This document shows, piece by piece, positions 47,784-60,050 of a stretch of DNA of 64,000 nucleotides. The DNA lies in assembly GCA_037693485.1 (NCBI GenBank), contig CM075350.1, positions 123,254,001 to 123,318,000 on the forward strand, in the 5' to 3' direction. The notes under the pieces were generated by a model. That model was not told the origin of the DNA, searched no databases, and saw only the letters and a program-made list of their open reading frames with translations. Numbering within the stretch: the stretch's first letter is position 1; each line of letters starts with the position of its first letter. The position numbers and the translations under genes are program-made. Source of the stretch: Kitagawia praeruptora. Its lineage: Eukaryota > Streptophyta > Magnoliopsida > Apiales > Apiaceae.

Positions 47784-50700
47784 ATGACAAATGATTTGCG
47801 TTTTGATGGAAACGCAGACCCAGTGGAATTCCTTGGACGCTTTGATATCGAGATGGATGTTTATCAAGTGACGGAGCTAGCTAGGTGTCGATTGTTGGCA
47901 GCAACTTTTAGGGAGAGTGCTCAGCAATGGTTTCAGAAACTTGGCCTGGGAGTGATTACATCTTGGCACGTGATGAGGAATTTGTTTTTGACTAAATTTC
48001 AAGCGGCAGTGAAGTATGCCCCTCCAGTCACCACGTTGGCTAATATCAAGCAAAGGGAAGGAGAAAGTTTGCAATCTTATTTCAAAAGATTCAACTCGGA
48101 GTCTACTTTGGTGAGAGGAGCGACTGATGAAACGCTCAAGAGTTTCTTAATAGCTGGACTATCAGTAGGAACTGATTTCTGGAAGCATCTTCAAGGGCGA
48201 GATCCACCTACTTTGGCCGATGTGTTTGCACAGGCTGAGTCTTTCAAGATCGTAGAACAATCTTTAGCAGACAATCGGAAATCCGATTCTCAAAGTGGTG
48301 TTAAAGTAAAGACTAATAAGAGGAAGGACAGGTCACCTAGCCCAACACGTCGTATAGTGACTGGCGCTAATCGAGTGAATGTAGCTGATTCTAGAGGGAA
48401 TTGGGGTCCCCCAGATACTTATACTTATGATCAAAGGCCGGGTAATTATACTCCCCTCGCAGCCTCCATTGAACATATCTTCGAAGTAAACAAAAATAAA
48501 AGATTCTTTAGGAAGCCAGAGCCTCTCTCTTCTTGGCAAAGCAAAGACAAGAGGAAGTACTGTGAATTCCATGAGTCTTCAGGGCACAATACTCATGAGT
48601 GCCGTCAATTGAAGGATGAGATTGAAGATTTGATCAAGGAAGGATATTTGACAGAATGGATTGTCAGAGAGGTGAAAAAACATAGGGAGAATCCTGATAA
48701 AAGAGATGGAGGGCGCGCCCTCCATGTTGATGGCAAGCCTGAAGAGAAGAAGTTCGTCAAGGAAGGAAGTATTCACACCATCTTTGGTGGACACCACCTG
48801 GGAGGTGACAGCAATCATGCTATGGAGAGGTATACTAGGGAAGCAAGATACCGACCTCTTACAAATGTGAATAGTTTGGAATTGAGGCCGCCTAAATTGT
48901 TCAAAGGAGAATGTGTTGATATCACTTTCACTGAAGAAGAAGCAAGGTGGGTACACCATCCTCACAATGATGCTTTGGTGGTGGCGATTCAGATTGGCTC
49001 CAAGAATGTACATCGAGTTTTTGTTGATAACGGAAGTTCGGTGAATATTCTATATTACAGCACTTACCAAAAGCTGGGACTCCTAGATAAGGATATGATT
49101 CAAGACAACGGATGGATATATGGTTTTTCGGGTGAGTCTGTAAAGGTTATGGGGGCCATCAAGTTACCAGTAACTCTCGGGGAAGGAACTCTTTCTGTGA
49201 CTCAAATGATGGATTTCATGATTTTGAATGTGGAATCATCACACAATGCTTTGGTAGGACGTCCTTTGTTGAAGGAAATGAAGGTTGTGACCTCCATCTA
49301 TCATCTTGCAATGAAGTTTCCTACGCCGAACGGGGTGGGAACAATCCGAGGATCCCAGCTTGACTCGAGAGATTGTTATCACAAGGCAATCAAGGGATTC
49401 AGGAGACAGCAGGATGGAGGGCGCGCCCTCAGTATAAGTAGTTCAGGAGTTATGAGTATTGCTCCTGGAGAAGTGAAAGTCCATTATCTTGTTCAAGAGC
49501 CAGAGGAGGGAACGCCTCGCTACAGGGCGCGCCCTGAGGAGAGTATTCTAGTACTTGATGATCTTCAGGATGGAATTCTAGAGGAAATTGAAGAAGACTT
49601 AGAGGAGGAGATTTCAGTTAATATCAAAGGTGAGGAGGTCGAAGGGAGGCGAATGTTACTTGAAGGCTTGGTGCATACCCTTGTTGAGGAAGACTTCCCT
49701 CTTAAAGAGGACGCGCCCTCCAAGGATGCAACACCAATCGAGGATCCACGAAACTTTGATTTTGATCTAGATCCAAGAACACCACAATCCGTGGAAAAGA
49801 CTGGTCCTGCAGAGGATACCATTCCAATCATGGTGGATGAGAAAGATGCAGGTAAAGTTTTGAGAATTGGATCTCAACTAAATTCCAAGTTGAGAGGAAT
49901 GCTCACTAATTTTCTCTTGAATAATTTGGATGTCTTTGCTTGGAGTCATGCTGATATGGTGGGAATCGATCCAAAGGTTATGTGTCATCATCTGAACATA
50001 GATCCCACCAAGAAAGGAATTCGCCAGAAACGTCGACCTGTGAGTGGAGAAAGAGCTATAGCATTGAAAGAGGAAGTTGATAGACTTCTAGATGTTGGTT
50101 TGATCAAGGAATCATATTATCCAGATTGGTTGGCTAATCCAGTTCTTGTCAAGAAGCCTAATGGAAAGTGGAGAACTTGCGTGGATTTCACGGATCTAAA
50201 CAAGGCTTGTCCTAAGGATAGTTTTCCTCTCCCTCGAATTAATCAGTTGGTGGATGCTACAGCTGGCCATGCTCTTTTGAGTTTCATGGATGCTTACTCG
50301 GGCTACAATCAGATTCCTATGTATGAACCAGATCAAGAGCATACTTCTTTCATCAGAGATAGAGGTTTGTACTGTTACATTGGAATGCCATTCGGTTTGA
50401 TCAACGCCGGAGCCACCTATCAGAGGTTGGTAAACATGATGTTCAAAGATTTGATTGGGAAAACTATGGAAGTGTATGTGGATGATATGCTTGTTAAATC
50501 TTTGAGGGCGGAAGACCATGTGAAACACTTAGAGCAGATGTTCGGAGTATTGAGGAAGTTCAGGATGAAGTTGAATCCTAAAAAATGTGTCTTTGGAGTG
50601 GAATCCGGAAAGTTCTTGGGATTCATTGTCAACCATCGTGGGATCGAGGCGAATCCAGCCAAGATTAAAGCCTTGCTTGACATGAAATCTCCATCTAGTG

Positions 50701-51037
50701 TAAAGCAGGTTCAGAGTTTGGCTGGGAGAATTGCCGCACTAAATCGCTTTGTGTCAAAATCTTCGGATAGATGCAGAGAATTCTTCAAGGCAGTCAAGGG
50801 AGCATCCAAAGATTTCGCGTGGACTCCCGAGTGTGAAGAAGCTTTTCATAAAATCAAGGAGCAGTTGGGGAATCCTCCGCTCTTAGCCAAGCTCATGGAG
50901 GGAGAAACCTTGATATTATATTTGGCAGTTTCAGAATACTCCATTAGTGCAGTATTGGTAAGAGAAGAGATTGATCATCAGTCCCCAGTTTACTATGTGA
51001 GCAAGCGTTTGCATGATGCAGAGACTCGATACACCAG
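47784..51037 (+). pseudogene. gag-pol: Tat gag core, protease, reverse transcriptase and start of RNase H
   Basis: Gag capsid-like domain at about residues 1-140 (FRESAQQWFQKL, QREGESLQSYFKRF). The Tat-type knuckle CEFHESSGHNTHEC is near 262. Aspartic protease shows FVDNGSSVNILY at about 410. Reverse transcriptase begins about 777 (WLANPVLVKKPNGKWR) with FMDAYSGYNQI and catalytic YVDDMLVKS at about 896. The tethered RNase H-like region (AVLVREEIDHQSPVYYVSK) is cut at 51037 by the Athila-like solo LTR; the reading after that is from the insert. Confidence 0.92.
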
Positions 51038-52619
51038 TGTTCGCACTTATTCACGCAAGAGAACGTGGTCAACAAGTAATATATGGTAAATAGGATTCGT
51101 TCCCACAGAGACTCAAATTGTTCGTTTTATTCACTTATACACCAGTTTATGATTTACACTCACTGCCAAGACAATAACAAAATTGGTTTTAATTAACTAA
51201 TGACTAATTGCCAACTATGGAAATTATGAGGAAATAACTTAACTATGAATTTATAATAAACAAACATGGAATTTCAATTTCATTAACCACTTCATCTAGA
51301 ATCTTATGCCCTTTAACCTAGTATGTAATAGAGTTGATTACCGATTAGATGTACTAAACTGATACATACCAACTTTCGTTGTACATATACCATCCTACTG
51401 ATCATCCACAATTGATAGAAGTCAAGTAGTCACCAAATATGTGTAGTTCCTATATGTCTATAGCAATTGAACACATACCGGTTGAAAATCAAGCACCCAT
51501 TAAACCATATAGTCAATGCAAGACGGTTAGAATTACACCACAAATTAATACATGTTCTTCACATGCATAAACCTATGCTAGCATGAATTGTTCTAAACCC
51601 TAAATCCACTTTCGCATTCACCAGGATTAAACACACAATTACAGGTGTTCGCGACTCACCCATAACGAATAAGCATAATCATACTAGGCAATCAATTCAA
51701 TCCATAACACACCAAGGCATAAGAACACTTAATTACTAGAATCCATAGAAAAATCCATCAAAACCCCATGATAACGATTTAGCCCATAATCGACCTCATC
51801 GCCATCATGGGTTCAATTGATAACATAATTCTAAAAAAAACAAATATTAATAAAAGAAAAGAGAAATAAGGTTTAGAAATAAATCCCCAAAGTAGAAGAG
51901 CACAAAAGTTCCAAAGATCACTCTTTGCTTGTCACTAGCTTGGAGATTCTCCCTTGAAACTTGTTCTACGAAAATCTAGATGAAAAGTGTTGATAGATGC
52001 TAAAGAAATGAAGAACACTCTAACTAAATTGATCGATGTGTTTTTTTTTGGTCTAAGATACTACATATAAAGTTGCCCTAAATTATATAGGCCCAACATA
52101 ATTGACCAGATAATAACAACCCAACAATAAACCACACTAAACTCGAGCACAACTGCCCTTGTTGAAGCGTCGCTGCGCCTTCTTTTTCCTGGATTGCACA
52201 CAAGCCCAGCGCAATTGCGCCTGAACAAGCGCTATTGCGCCACTCCAACATGCGCCATTGCGCCAAAAACTCGCGCAGTTGCGCCTCTTCAACACGCGCC
52301 TCTGCGCGCCAACTAGCGCTGTTGCGCCTTATACTTCCTGGAAATTGGTGTCTTGAGCGCTGTTGCGCTTGTCTGAGGCGCCATAGCCCTTAAACTCGCG
52401 CCATGACCCTTTGCTATCCCTGGACTTCTACTGCATGACTTGTTGCTTCCCCTCCAAATTTAAAAACTCACCATATACTCATTTTAGCTCCAAAATGCCT
52501 CCACGACACAACCTACACAAATTACACAAAAACAAATCAAATGACAACGAAACTCGAGGACTTGCAAACGATTAAAGTCCAAACGGAAGGTAAATAGTGG
52601 ATATAAAATCCACTTATCA
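51038..52619 (-). mobile_element. Athila-like solo LTR inserted in Tat pol
   Basis: 1582 bp bounded by TG...CA and the duplication ACCAG (51033-51037 and 52620-52624). Removing one copy restores the Tat reading frame from ETRYTS to MEKLVYALIL. On the minus strand it ends TCTGTGGGAACGAATCC and then GTGCGAACA, a form I associate with Athila/Tat-type LTR ends. No internal region is left, so it is a solo LTR. It carries a tandem array of GCGC-based palindromes at 52168-52402. Confidence 0.82.
52168..52402. repeat. Array of GCGCnnTTGCGCC palindromes in the solo LTR
   Basis: About ten units spaced about 20 bp apart, for example GCGCAATTGCGCC (52209), GCGCTATTGCGCC, GCGCCATTGCGCC, GCGCAGTTGCGCC and GCGCTGTTGCGCC. 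The last two are decayed. Very CpG-rich against AT-rich surroundings. Confidence 0.9.
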
Positions 52620-52624
52620 ACCAG

Positions 52625-54665
52625 CATGGAAAAGTTGGTTTACGCCTTAATCTTGGCGGCAAGGAAACTTCGTCCTTATTTTCAAGCTCATAAGATCGAG
52701 GTTCGTACTGCTTATCCATTGAGAAGTATTCTTCACAAACCGGAAGCTTCATGAAGAATGTTGAAATGGGCCATCGAGTTAGGGCAGTTCGATTTGGAAT
52801 ATACACCAAGAACAGCAATTAAAGGTCAGGCTTTAGCAGATTTCATCCTGGAGTTTGATTCAGAGACCGAGGAGAAGTCACTTGTATTGATGGAACTTGG
52901 AATTCCTCCTAAGAGGGCGCGCCCTCTTGAGGAAGTTCCCCAACCTTGGTGGAGGTTGCACGTAGACGGAGCTGTGAACAATGGAGGAGCTGGTGCAGGT
53001 GTAATCTTGGTGACACCTGAAGGAAATCAACTCATGAGTGCTATTCACTTCAAATTCGAAGCAACTAATAATGATGCGGAGTATGAAGCTTTAATTAACG
53101 GATTGAAGATGGCTTTGGAAATGAAGGTAGCGAATTTGATCGTGTCAAGTGATTCGGAGTTGGTAGTCAGGCAGATCAAAGGAGGTTTTCAGTGTAGGGG
53201 TCCGAGAACAGAGCTTTACATGAAGTATGCACAGCGATTAATTCAGAAGTTTCGTGAAGTAAGGTTGGAATGTATTCCTCGGGATGAAAATTGCAGTGCG
53301 GATGTTTTAGCTAAGTTAGGATCTCAGAAAGATGCTATGCTATTGGGAACGGTTCCTCTACAAGTTCAAGAAGTGCCCAGTATTCCGGAAGTAGAAATCA
53401 TGGAAGTAGAAATTATCCCGCAAGTTACTTGGATGACTCCAATTTTAGAGTATCTCCGTAAGGGGATTCTTCCGAGCAATAAGATTGGAGCAAGGCATCT
53501 TCGATATCATGCTGCAAGGTTTGTAGAGTATGATGGAATTCTATACAAGAGAGGTTTCAATCAACCGCTTCTGAAGTGCATAGATGGAGATAAATGCAAT
53601 TATATCCTAAGGGAGGTGCATGAAGGAATTTGTGGTAATCACTCGGGGGGTGGTTCGTTGGCGATGAAGGTGTTAAGGCAAGGTTATTATTGGCCTACTA
53701 TGAAGAAGGATGCCTATGAGTTTGTCAAGGCATGTGATAAATGTCAGAGGTTTGCTAATTTTTCAACAGTTCCGGTGACTACTTTGACTTCTATGATGAG
53801 TCCATGGCCATTTGCTATGTGGGGGATCGATCTTATTGGAGAACTCCCCAAGTTTAAGGGAGGAGTCAAGTATGCTGTTGTTGCTGTAGATTACTTCACC
53901 AAATGGGCGGAAGCAATGCCCTTGGCCACAATCACTGCAAAGAAAATCAAGGATTTTGTGTTCAACTCAATTGTGTGCAGGTTCGGGATTCCTTACAAAC
54001 TTATTTCAGATAATGGAAAACAGTTTGATAGCAAAGAGTTGCGGAAGCTATGTGAAGATTTAGGAATCAAGAAAGAGTTTGCAGCTGTGTATCACCCTCA
54101 GAGTAATGGGCAGACTGAAGCTATAAACAAGATAATTAAGCACACTTTGAAGACCAAGTTGGAAGAAAGCAAAGGGAATTGGCCCGAGGAACTTCCTATG
54201 GTCTTATGGTCGTATAACACAACTCCAAGAACCACAACTGGAGAGTCTCCTTTCATGTTATCTTATGGGTGTGAGGCAATGGTTCCAGTAGAAATTGGAG
54301 CAGGGTCATTCCGAAGAGATTGCTATGAGGAAGAATCGAATATGGTGAACCAAAGGCTAAATCTTGATTTCCTGGAAGAGATAAAGGAAAATTCGCAGTT
54401 GAGGTTGGCAACCTATCAACAAAGAATTGCAAGATACTATAACTGGAAAGTGAAGACACGTCCTTTCAATGTGGGAGATTTGGTTCTTCGGAAGGTCATG
54501 CCGAATACAAGGATAGCTGCGCATGGAGTCTTCGGTCCAAATTGGGAAGGACCTTACAAGATCAAGTCTATCATTTGGGAAGGTACTTATCATCTGGAAG
54601 ACTTGGATGGCAACACAATTCCAAGAGCATGGAATGCAGAGCATTTGAAGAAGTACTACCAGTAA
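52625..54665 (+). pseudogene. pol: Tat RNase H and integrase
   Basis: Resumes pol after the solo LTR. A TGA at 52752-52754 follows KPEAS and breaks the frame; the long ORF restarts at 52758. RNase H: Asp in LHVDGAVNNGGAGAG, Glu in NNDAEYEALI, Asp in SSDSELVV. Integrase: HHCC finger (HEGICGNHSGG, CDKCQRF), then Asp in WGIDLIGELP, Asp in ISDNGKQFD and Glu in SNGQTEAINK. It ends in the usual WNAEHLKKYYQ tail at 54665. Apart from the TGA it looks complete. Confidence 0.92.
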
Positions 54666-54667
54666 GG

Positions 54668-55369
54668 TGTGGCTTCGGCCCCCTATTTTATGAAGGCTTA
54701 TATATAAGTTAGACTAGAATCAATAATTGTTCTCCTAGTCTAGGGGGTAGTACACATACGCCTTTCCTAGTTCTAGTCGAGATTTGCAGTTTTTACATCG
54801 TGTTTTTTAAAGAAATTATTCTCCTTAGCTCGGGGGATAGTACATGTATACTTTCCCTGGTTTTGTCGAGACTTGAGTTTAATAAAGAATTTGTTTGAAG
54901 ATTAATGAAGTATATTAAGACATTTTTTTTCAAGTTTTTTTAAAAATTTTTGATTGAGGTACAAGAGGTTGTGTCCCATGCCTTAGGGCGCGCCCTGTAA
55001 AGAAGTGCATAATTACAAGCAAATTTTTTACGAGTTCAAGTTCTAAAAAGGGCAATGCCTTAGGGCGCGCCCTCGACTTATATTTAAAGGTTTTATGGAG
55101 GTGTTCTTTTCTCACGGTTACAAATCCATGTTGAAGATGTCTTTTTAGATAAAGTTAAGATGTCAAATAAATTAAAATTATGAAGGAAAGGTTGTGCCCC
55201 TTGCATAGGGCGCGCCCCTATTGGAAGTAATTATCAAATTAAAAGCATTAAACATAATGAAGTTCAAGAGACATCAAAGTTATGTATTACAACTTGCAGG
55301 GTTTTACAAAGGACCCGCACCTTGGAAAGTTAATGAATTTCAAAGCAAAAGGGTGAAATGAATAAAATC
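54668..55369. other. Tat region between pol and the antisense gene
   Basis: Non-coding. Two similar blocks with TAGTCTAGGGGGTAGTACA and TAGCTCGGGGGATAGTACA (54737 and 54827) form a degenerate duplication of about 90 bp. Three exact GGGCGCGCCC palindromes lie at 54986, 55063 and 55208. Confidence 0.6.
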
Positions 55370-57767
55370 TTAAGGAGCATCCTTGCTTGGGGAAGCATCC
55401 TTGATTGGAGAAGGTTGGACACTAGAAACAATTTTAGATACCTTGTCTGGGTTTGGGATGGCAGTTTCATTTTGTTCATTATGTTGCACGGTTTCAAGGG
55501 GTACTTCCTCTGTAGAGGGCACGCCCTCAAGAGGTGGTTCTAGCCCCAGTTCGACTCTTTTTGCTTTGATAGCATCAGCATTATCGATTTTGAACTTTGC
55601 TATATCTTCAGCACAGCCAGGTCCGAACTTGCTCCAGTCATAATCAGGATCATTGGATATGAAGCCAAGAAGATAGTAATCGAAACCTGCTTGAAAGTTG
55701 CGATCTTCAACAGCTTGTTTTTCCTCCTTCCAACAGTCAAGTTTTTCGATTTCAAGAGCATCACGTTGTACTTTTAACTCTTCAAATTCCTTTTCCAATT
55801 TGTCATTCTTGTCACAAAGGAACTGGCGGTGATCAAATGATTCTTTAAGCTCATCTCTCATAGCAGCAAGATCAGCATCCTTAGCATCGCAGATTTTCTT
55901 CCATTTGTTATCACTCTCTACCACCATCTTTTCAAGCTTCCTGTTGTCAGATTCTAGTTTGTTGAGATGAAGTTTCTCTTTATGAAGTCTTTGGGCGCGC
56001 CCTAAAGATTGAATCAAAAGTTGTGATGAGGCTTGAATCATAGAGTGAATCTCGTCCTCAGCTTTTAGATTTTGCCAAGTTTTGACTTTGTCACTTCCGA
56101 CATAGGAGGCTGCTGTTGGACCAATGAGTGTTTCAACATATGAGGACGCGTCCTCAACCCTTTGCCTTTTGTTAGGATCATTGATCAAGTTTTGAGAAAT
56201 TTCTACACTCCTCTTTGAAGCCTCTGCAGGAACAGATGAAACTTTCTTATCTTTAGGATCTCTCTTCTGCACGGGGCGTGCTCTTGAATCAGAAGGGACT
56301 GCAATATCATCCTTTTTCTTGCTGGCTCCAAACCCACGAGGAATCTTTGGTGCCATGTCTGAAATGAAAAAATATAGAAATGATTAATATAACTCATTAA
56401 GTACATATGGCACATAAGCATAGGGCATGTATAGCATGAATGTGATAAGAAAAGATCAAGTAATAACAAGAGAACACGTCCCCAGGATACCAGGATCAAA
56501 GGACGCGTCTTCTTCGACTATATCATCATTTTAAGCATCCTCAAAGTCTTCATTTTCGTCATCGAAAGGATTATTTATGGGTAATCCATTCCTAAAGTGT
56601 TGGAAAGGAACTATTGTTCCAACCTCTTTGGAAAGGATCCCCACTCTTTTGAGGTTTTCCTCAGTTACAAGGGTCTTCAAGTCAAAGCTGCCGGGAGGGA
56701 GTTCCAGAATAGATTGTGCACGAAGTAAAGGCTCGCCAAATAAATCATTTTGAATTCTTTTGACTAAGAACAAAGAATGGAAGAAGGAAGATTAGCAGTT
56801 GAATAAAAGTAATTAAAGGAAATAAACTTAAGAGGGCACGTCCTTACAAGGTTTTGGGTTGAAAACAACTCTGATCCTTTCAACGTCCCAGAGGTAAAAG
56901 AATGGCTCCTTCCATTTCTTTATGTGAGAAACCTTGCCTTCAGAAAAACCTTTTTTATTGTGTTTTTTATTCACCACAAAGTAGAAGTAACCTTTGTTAC
57001 TCTTCTTGATTCCAAAAAAGTAACTGAATTCGGGCATACTTGGAGCATTATATCCTTTATCGCGGTAAAGAATATACAGGGCAGCAGCTAACTTAAAGCT
57101 ATTGGGAGATAGTTGTGCAGGCGCTATGTTGTACCATTCAATGATTTCTCTGTAATAAGGGTGTAAAGGCGCCCAATCCTAAGGCAATCAATTTTGGAGT
57201 TAATACCATTCTTGGAATTCTGAAGTCACCCCCGTAATTAAAGATATGTGGTCTCATCATGTCAGGAGGGATTCCCCATATCCCATTCATGTTGTAGTAC
57301 CTCATGCACCATTCGACTTCTACAGCAGTGGCAGTGCACCATTCGACTTCTGCAGCAGTGGCAGTACTGGACAGGCCAACACAAGAAAATTTGCCTGCCA
57401 ATTTTCGTTTTCTGTTTCTTTCTACCTCGGTGAAATCCTCAGAAAAATTGCTCCAGTTCAAATCTAAGGCATCTCCATCAATTGGAGAGTGGATGTATGG
57501 ATTTGGGGAAGGGGGTGGAGAGAGAGGAGTCTGAGGAAGAATAACACCAGAAGAGGGCGCGCCCTGAGAATTGATATGGTCACTGTCTTCGTCTGAAATA
57601 ACTTTTTTCCCGATATTTTGGGAAGGCCCAATGTCAGTAAAATCATCATCTAACCAATCCTCCAGGTAGGGTTTGTAGATAGTGGGAGATTTTGGGGGAA
57701 TTTTAAGTTTACCTTTTCTGGAGCTAAGAGGGATATCATTAAGGGAATCTTCACTGGAAAAACTCAT
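55370..57767 (-). pseudogene. Antisense gene of the Tat element (putative gypsy-type transposon domain), spliced
   Basis: Coding exons on the minus strand: 57767-56848, 56763-56491 and 56358-55370, with GT-AG introns and fitting phases. The first exon starts MSFSSEDSLNDIPLSS and later has HPYYREIIEWYNIAPAQLS, FGIKKSNKGYFYFVVNKK and KKWKEPFFYLW, which I recognise as the plant putative gypsy-type transposon domain (Transposase_28 type). The last exon (MAPKIPRGFGASKKKDD) is a long coiled coil with an acidic/Pro-rich tail. Defects: a one-base shift near 57172 and a TAA near 56531 in exon 2. Such antisense ORFs are known from Tat elements; the role is not established. Confidence 0.7.
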
Positions 57768-57940
57768 CCTGCCCTCGTTAAAATCTTCGATAAGGCGCGC
57801 CTTGTCTTCTGGAGAAATAAACGAGAAAGGAATCCTATGATGTTCAGGAGATAAGGGGGTGGTAATGGAGAATAAATTCCAAAACGAACGTTGAATTCTT
57901 TAAAAGGATGGAATGGAGAGGACGCACCCTTGTCCTCCAG

Positions 57941-58454
57941 CTGCAAAATTAAATAAAAAGGGACATAGGGCGCGCCCAGGAATTAAATAAGTCAACATCT
58001 AAGGACGTTTGCAAAAGCTATTCTAGGAATCTAAGGCGTGTTACAGATTTTACTAAAGGTGTATCATAAGAAGTTGAGACGCGCCCTGTGTTGAAGGCGC
58101 GCCCTGATAATTATTGTGAGTTAATTAATCATGTCCATTTATCAGAAACGTTATGTGGGAGAGAATTGTAGCTAAGTGAGATCAAACAACATTACATACA
58201 CATATATATACAAACAATATTGAAGAACACGAAGGTAACCAACAGTCAAAGTACGAAATCAGGCAAAAAGAACGGTGAAAACTTGAAATAAGAGCATCAA
58301 AACGTACCTTGTAAGTTCTAGGATACGATTTGGTGAAGAAATGCACGAAAACGTGATGGAATTGGCCGGATTAGCGCTAAGAAAAGAGAAGTCGCCGAAG
58401 AGGTTTTTAGAGAGAAGAAGAAGAGTAAAGTAAGAGAGAAGGGGGGTATTTATA
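57941..58454 (-). promoter_or_regulatory. Promoter, 5' untranslated exon and leader intron of the Tat antisense gene
   Basis: TATA box TATAAATA on minus at 58447-58454, followed by a pyrimidine-rich leader (CCCCCCTTCTCTC) typical of plant transcripts. A leader exon ends AAG|GTACGTT at 58308, and an intron 58307-57941 ends TTTTGCAG. The second leader exon (57940-57768) runs into the ATG at 57767. So the antisense gene looks independently transcribed rather than driven by the LTR. Confidence 0.6.
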
Positions 58455-58610
58455 GAGATTTGAGAAGATACTGGATGACAGCTGTGTGGCACCGGTCGGT
58501 TCAACTTCATAAGACGCGCCTTGAGACAGGGCGCGCCCTTAGGGTATTTTGTGAAAATTTTGGGTTTTTTCAGAAAAAATCCATACATCATCTCTGATTT
58601 CATATGGAAT

Positions 58611-58621
58611 TGGGGGGTAGT
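58611..58621 (+). promoter_or_regulatory. Polypurine tract of the Tat element
   Basis: TGGGGGGTAGT directly before the 3' LTR start at 58622. Confidence 0.75.
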
Positions 58622-59521
58622 TGTTATAGCCAAAATTCGGTTTGGGTATTTTCAAGATGGATTCGGGTCGGTATCGGGTTCAATTTGGAATTTTAGAGAA
58701 CAAATTAGAGATTTCTAGAAGTTAGGGCGCGCCCTGGGGGGTTTGGGCCGCGCCCTGGGATATGGTGGAATTCCAGATTGTCAATAATGTCGATTTCGTA
58801 TTTGATTATTGAAGAATTCCCTCCTATCGTATCTCAGGAGGGGGATGTCCGTCGCAGAAGGCCTCCAGGGGTTTGCCTGGATATAAGGACCCTTCTTAGA
58901 CACTAAGGGCGTGCCCTAAGGTGGAAAGATGGGGACTTTTTGGTGTGTGCTTTGGGAGCTCTGTTCCTGTAGCCAATGGGCGCGCCCTCATTGGGGAACT
59001 TTGGAGTAATCCTGCACTTTGCACCCAAAAGCTCTGGATCACCTGTCCTGCTATCTGGTGGGTGCTTCTCATTCGGGGGACAGGGATGCGTTCTTCACTT
59101 GGGGGTAAACCACGGCTATACCTGCATCCTTGAAATCAAGAAATAGTTGGTAGCGGATAGGACTAGTCCTCGACGGGGAAAGTTTCCTTATCCGTGAAGT
59201 CTTGAGATCCTGGATGAGCCTTGGGCCTTTGTGGTTAGGCCTCATAGTAGAACATTCTGGAAGCTGGTCCGTTATCCAAGCCCATTTGGGTTTCTTGTTC
59301 TCCAAGAACTACGTATGGCTTGATCCCCTATAAATACCGGGGTACGTAGGCCGATTGAGGGGTTGGAAGTTGAGAGCTCTGAAATAGCCGCCACTAACCC
59401 TATCAATCTCAGCCACTAATTACAAACAGTCACCACTCTTTTCGGCAAAGAACCATCGCTATAGATCTTGTTTCCGGCGAAGTACCTCGAAATTTGTTGT
59501 TACCAAATTCCTCCGTCAACA
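58622..59521 (+). repeat. 3' LTR of the Tat element
   Basis: 900 bp, partner of 45445-46343; exact palindromes at 58735 and 58978. TATA box at 59329-59336. Confidence 0.95.
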
Positions 59522-59684
59522 ATCAATATAAGCATGAGCAAGAACTAAGTTAAAACCTCTCATTTTTGGCTATTTTTCTCTTTTTATTCTTCCCCTATAA
59601 TAGTCCTTTGTCTTTGAGCATCCTTAGTTTAACAAAATTTAGTATCTTTTATCAATCCACTAGGGATTAAGGGGACAACTTAAT

Positions 59685-60050
59685 TTCAAAATCTATTGCT
59701 AATTCAGCTGGCTTGGGGTTATATTTGTGAATTTCTATGGTGTTTTTGTTTGGATGGGGAAATTTCGCAAAATGTAGGTATGTGTGTATAAGTTTCGGTG
59801 GTTGGATCGGGATCTCTGTTGCTGTTAGTTATTGTTTTAGTTTAGATTTGGTTTGACTGAATTATGGAATATCGAATCAAAGTGATCAACTTTTTTTTAG
59901 GGAAAGTGATCAACTTAATTGCTAGATCTATTGCTGATTCAGTTGGCTTGGGGTTATATTTGTGAATTTCTATGGTGTTTTTGTTTGGATGGGGAAATTT
60001 CGCAAAATGTAGGTATGTGTGTATAAGTTTCGGTGGTTGGATGGGGGATT
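59685..60050. repeat. Direct duplication, about 125 bp, period about 238 bp
   Basis: Both copies (about 59685-59808 and 59923-60046) share CAGYTGGCTTGGGGTTATAT, the GGATGGGGAAATTTCGC phrase and the end TTTCGGTGGTTGGAT, with only a few differences. Between them is AT-rich unique sequence. No coding signal. Confidence 0.85.

Larger units (their letters stand above)
45445..59521 (+). mobile_element. Tat-lineage Gypsy retrotransposon with antisense gene
   Basis: 14.1 kb including a 1.58-kb solo LTR insertion. LTRs are 45445-46343 and 58622-59521, target duplication ATCAA (45440-45444 and 59522-59526). Gag and pol are on the plus strand with two in-frame stops; a spliced gene lies on the minus strand between pol and the 3' LTR. 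I count about 14 LTR differences in 900 bp (about 1.5 percent, roughly 0.6 million years at 1.3e-8). The palindrome GGGCGCGCCC occurs all through the element. Confidence 0.93.
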
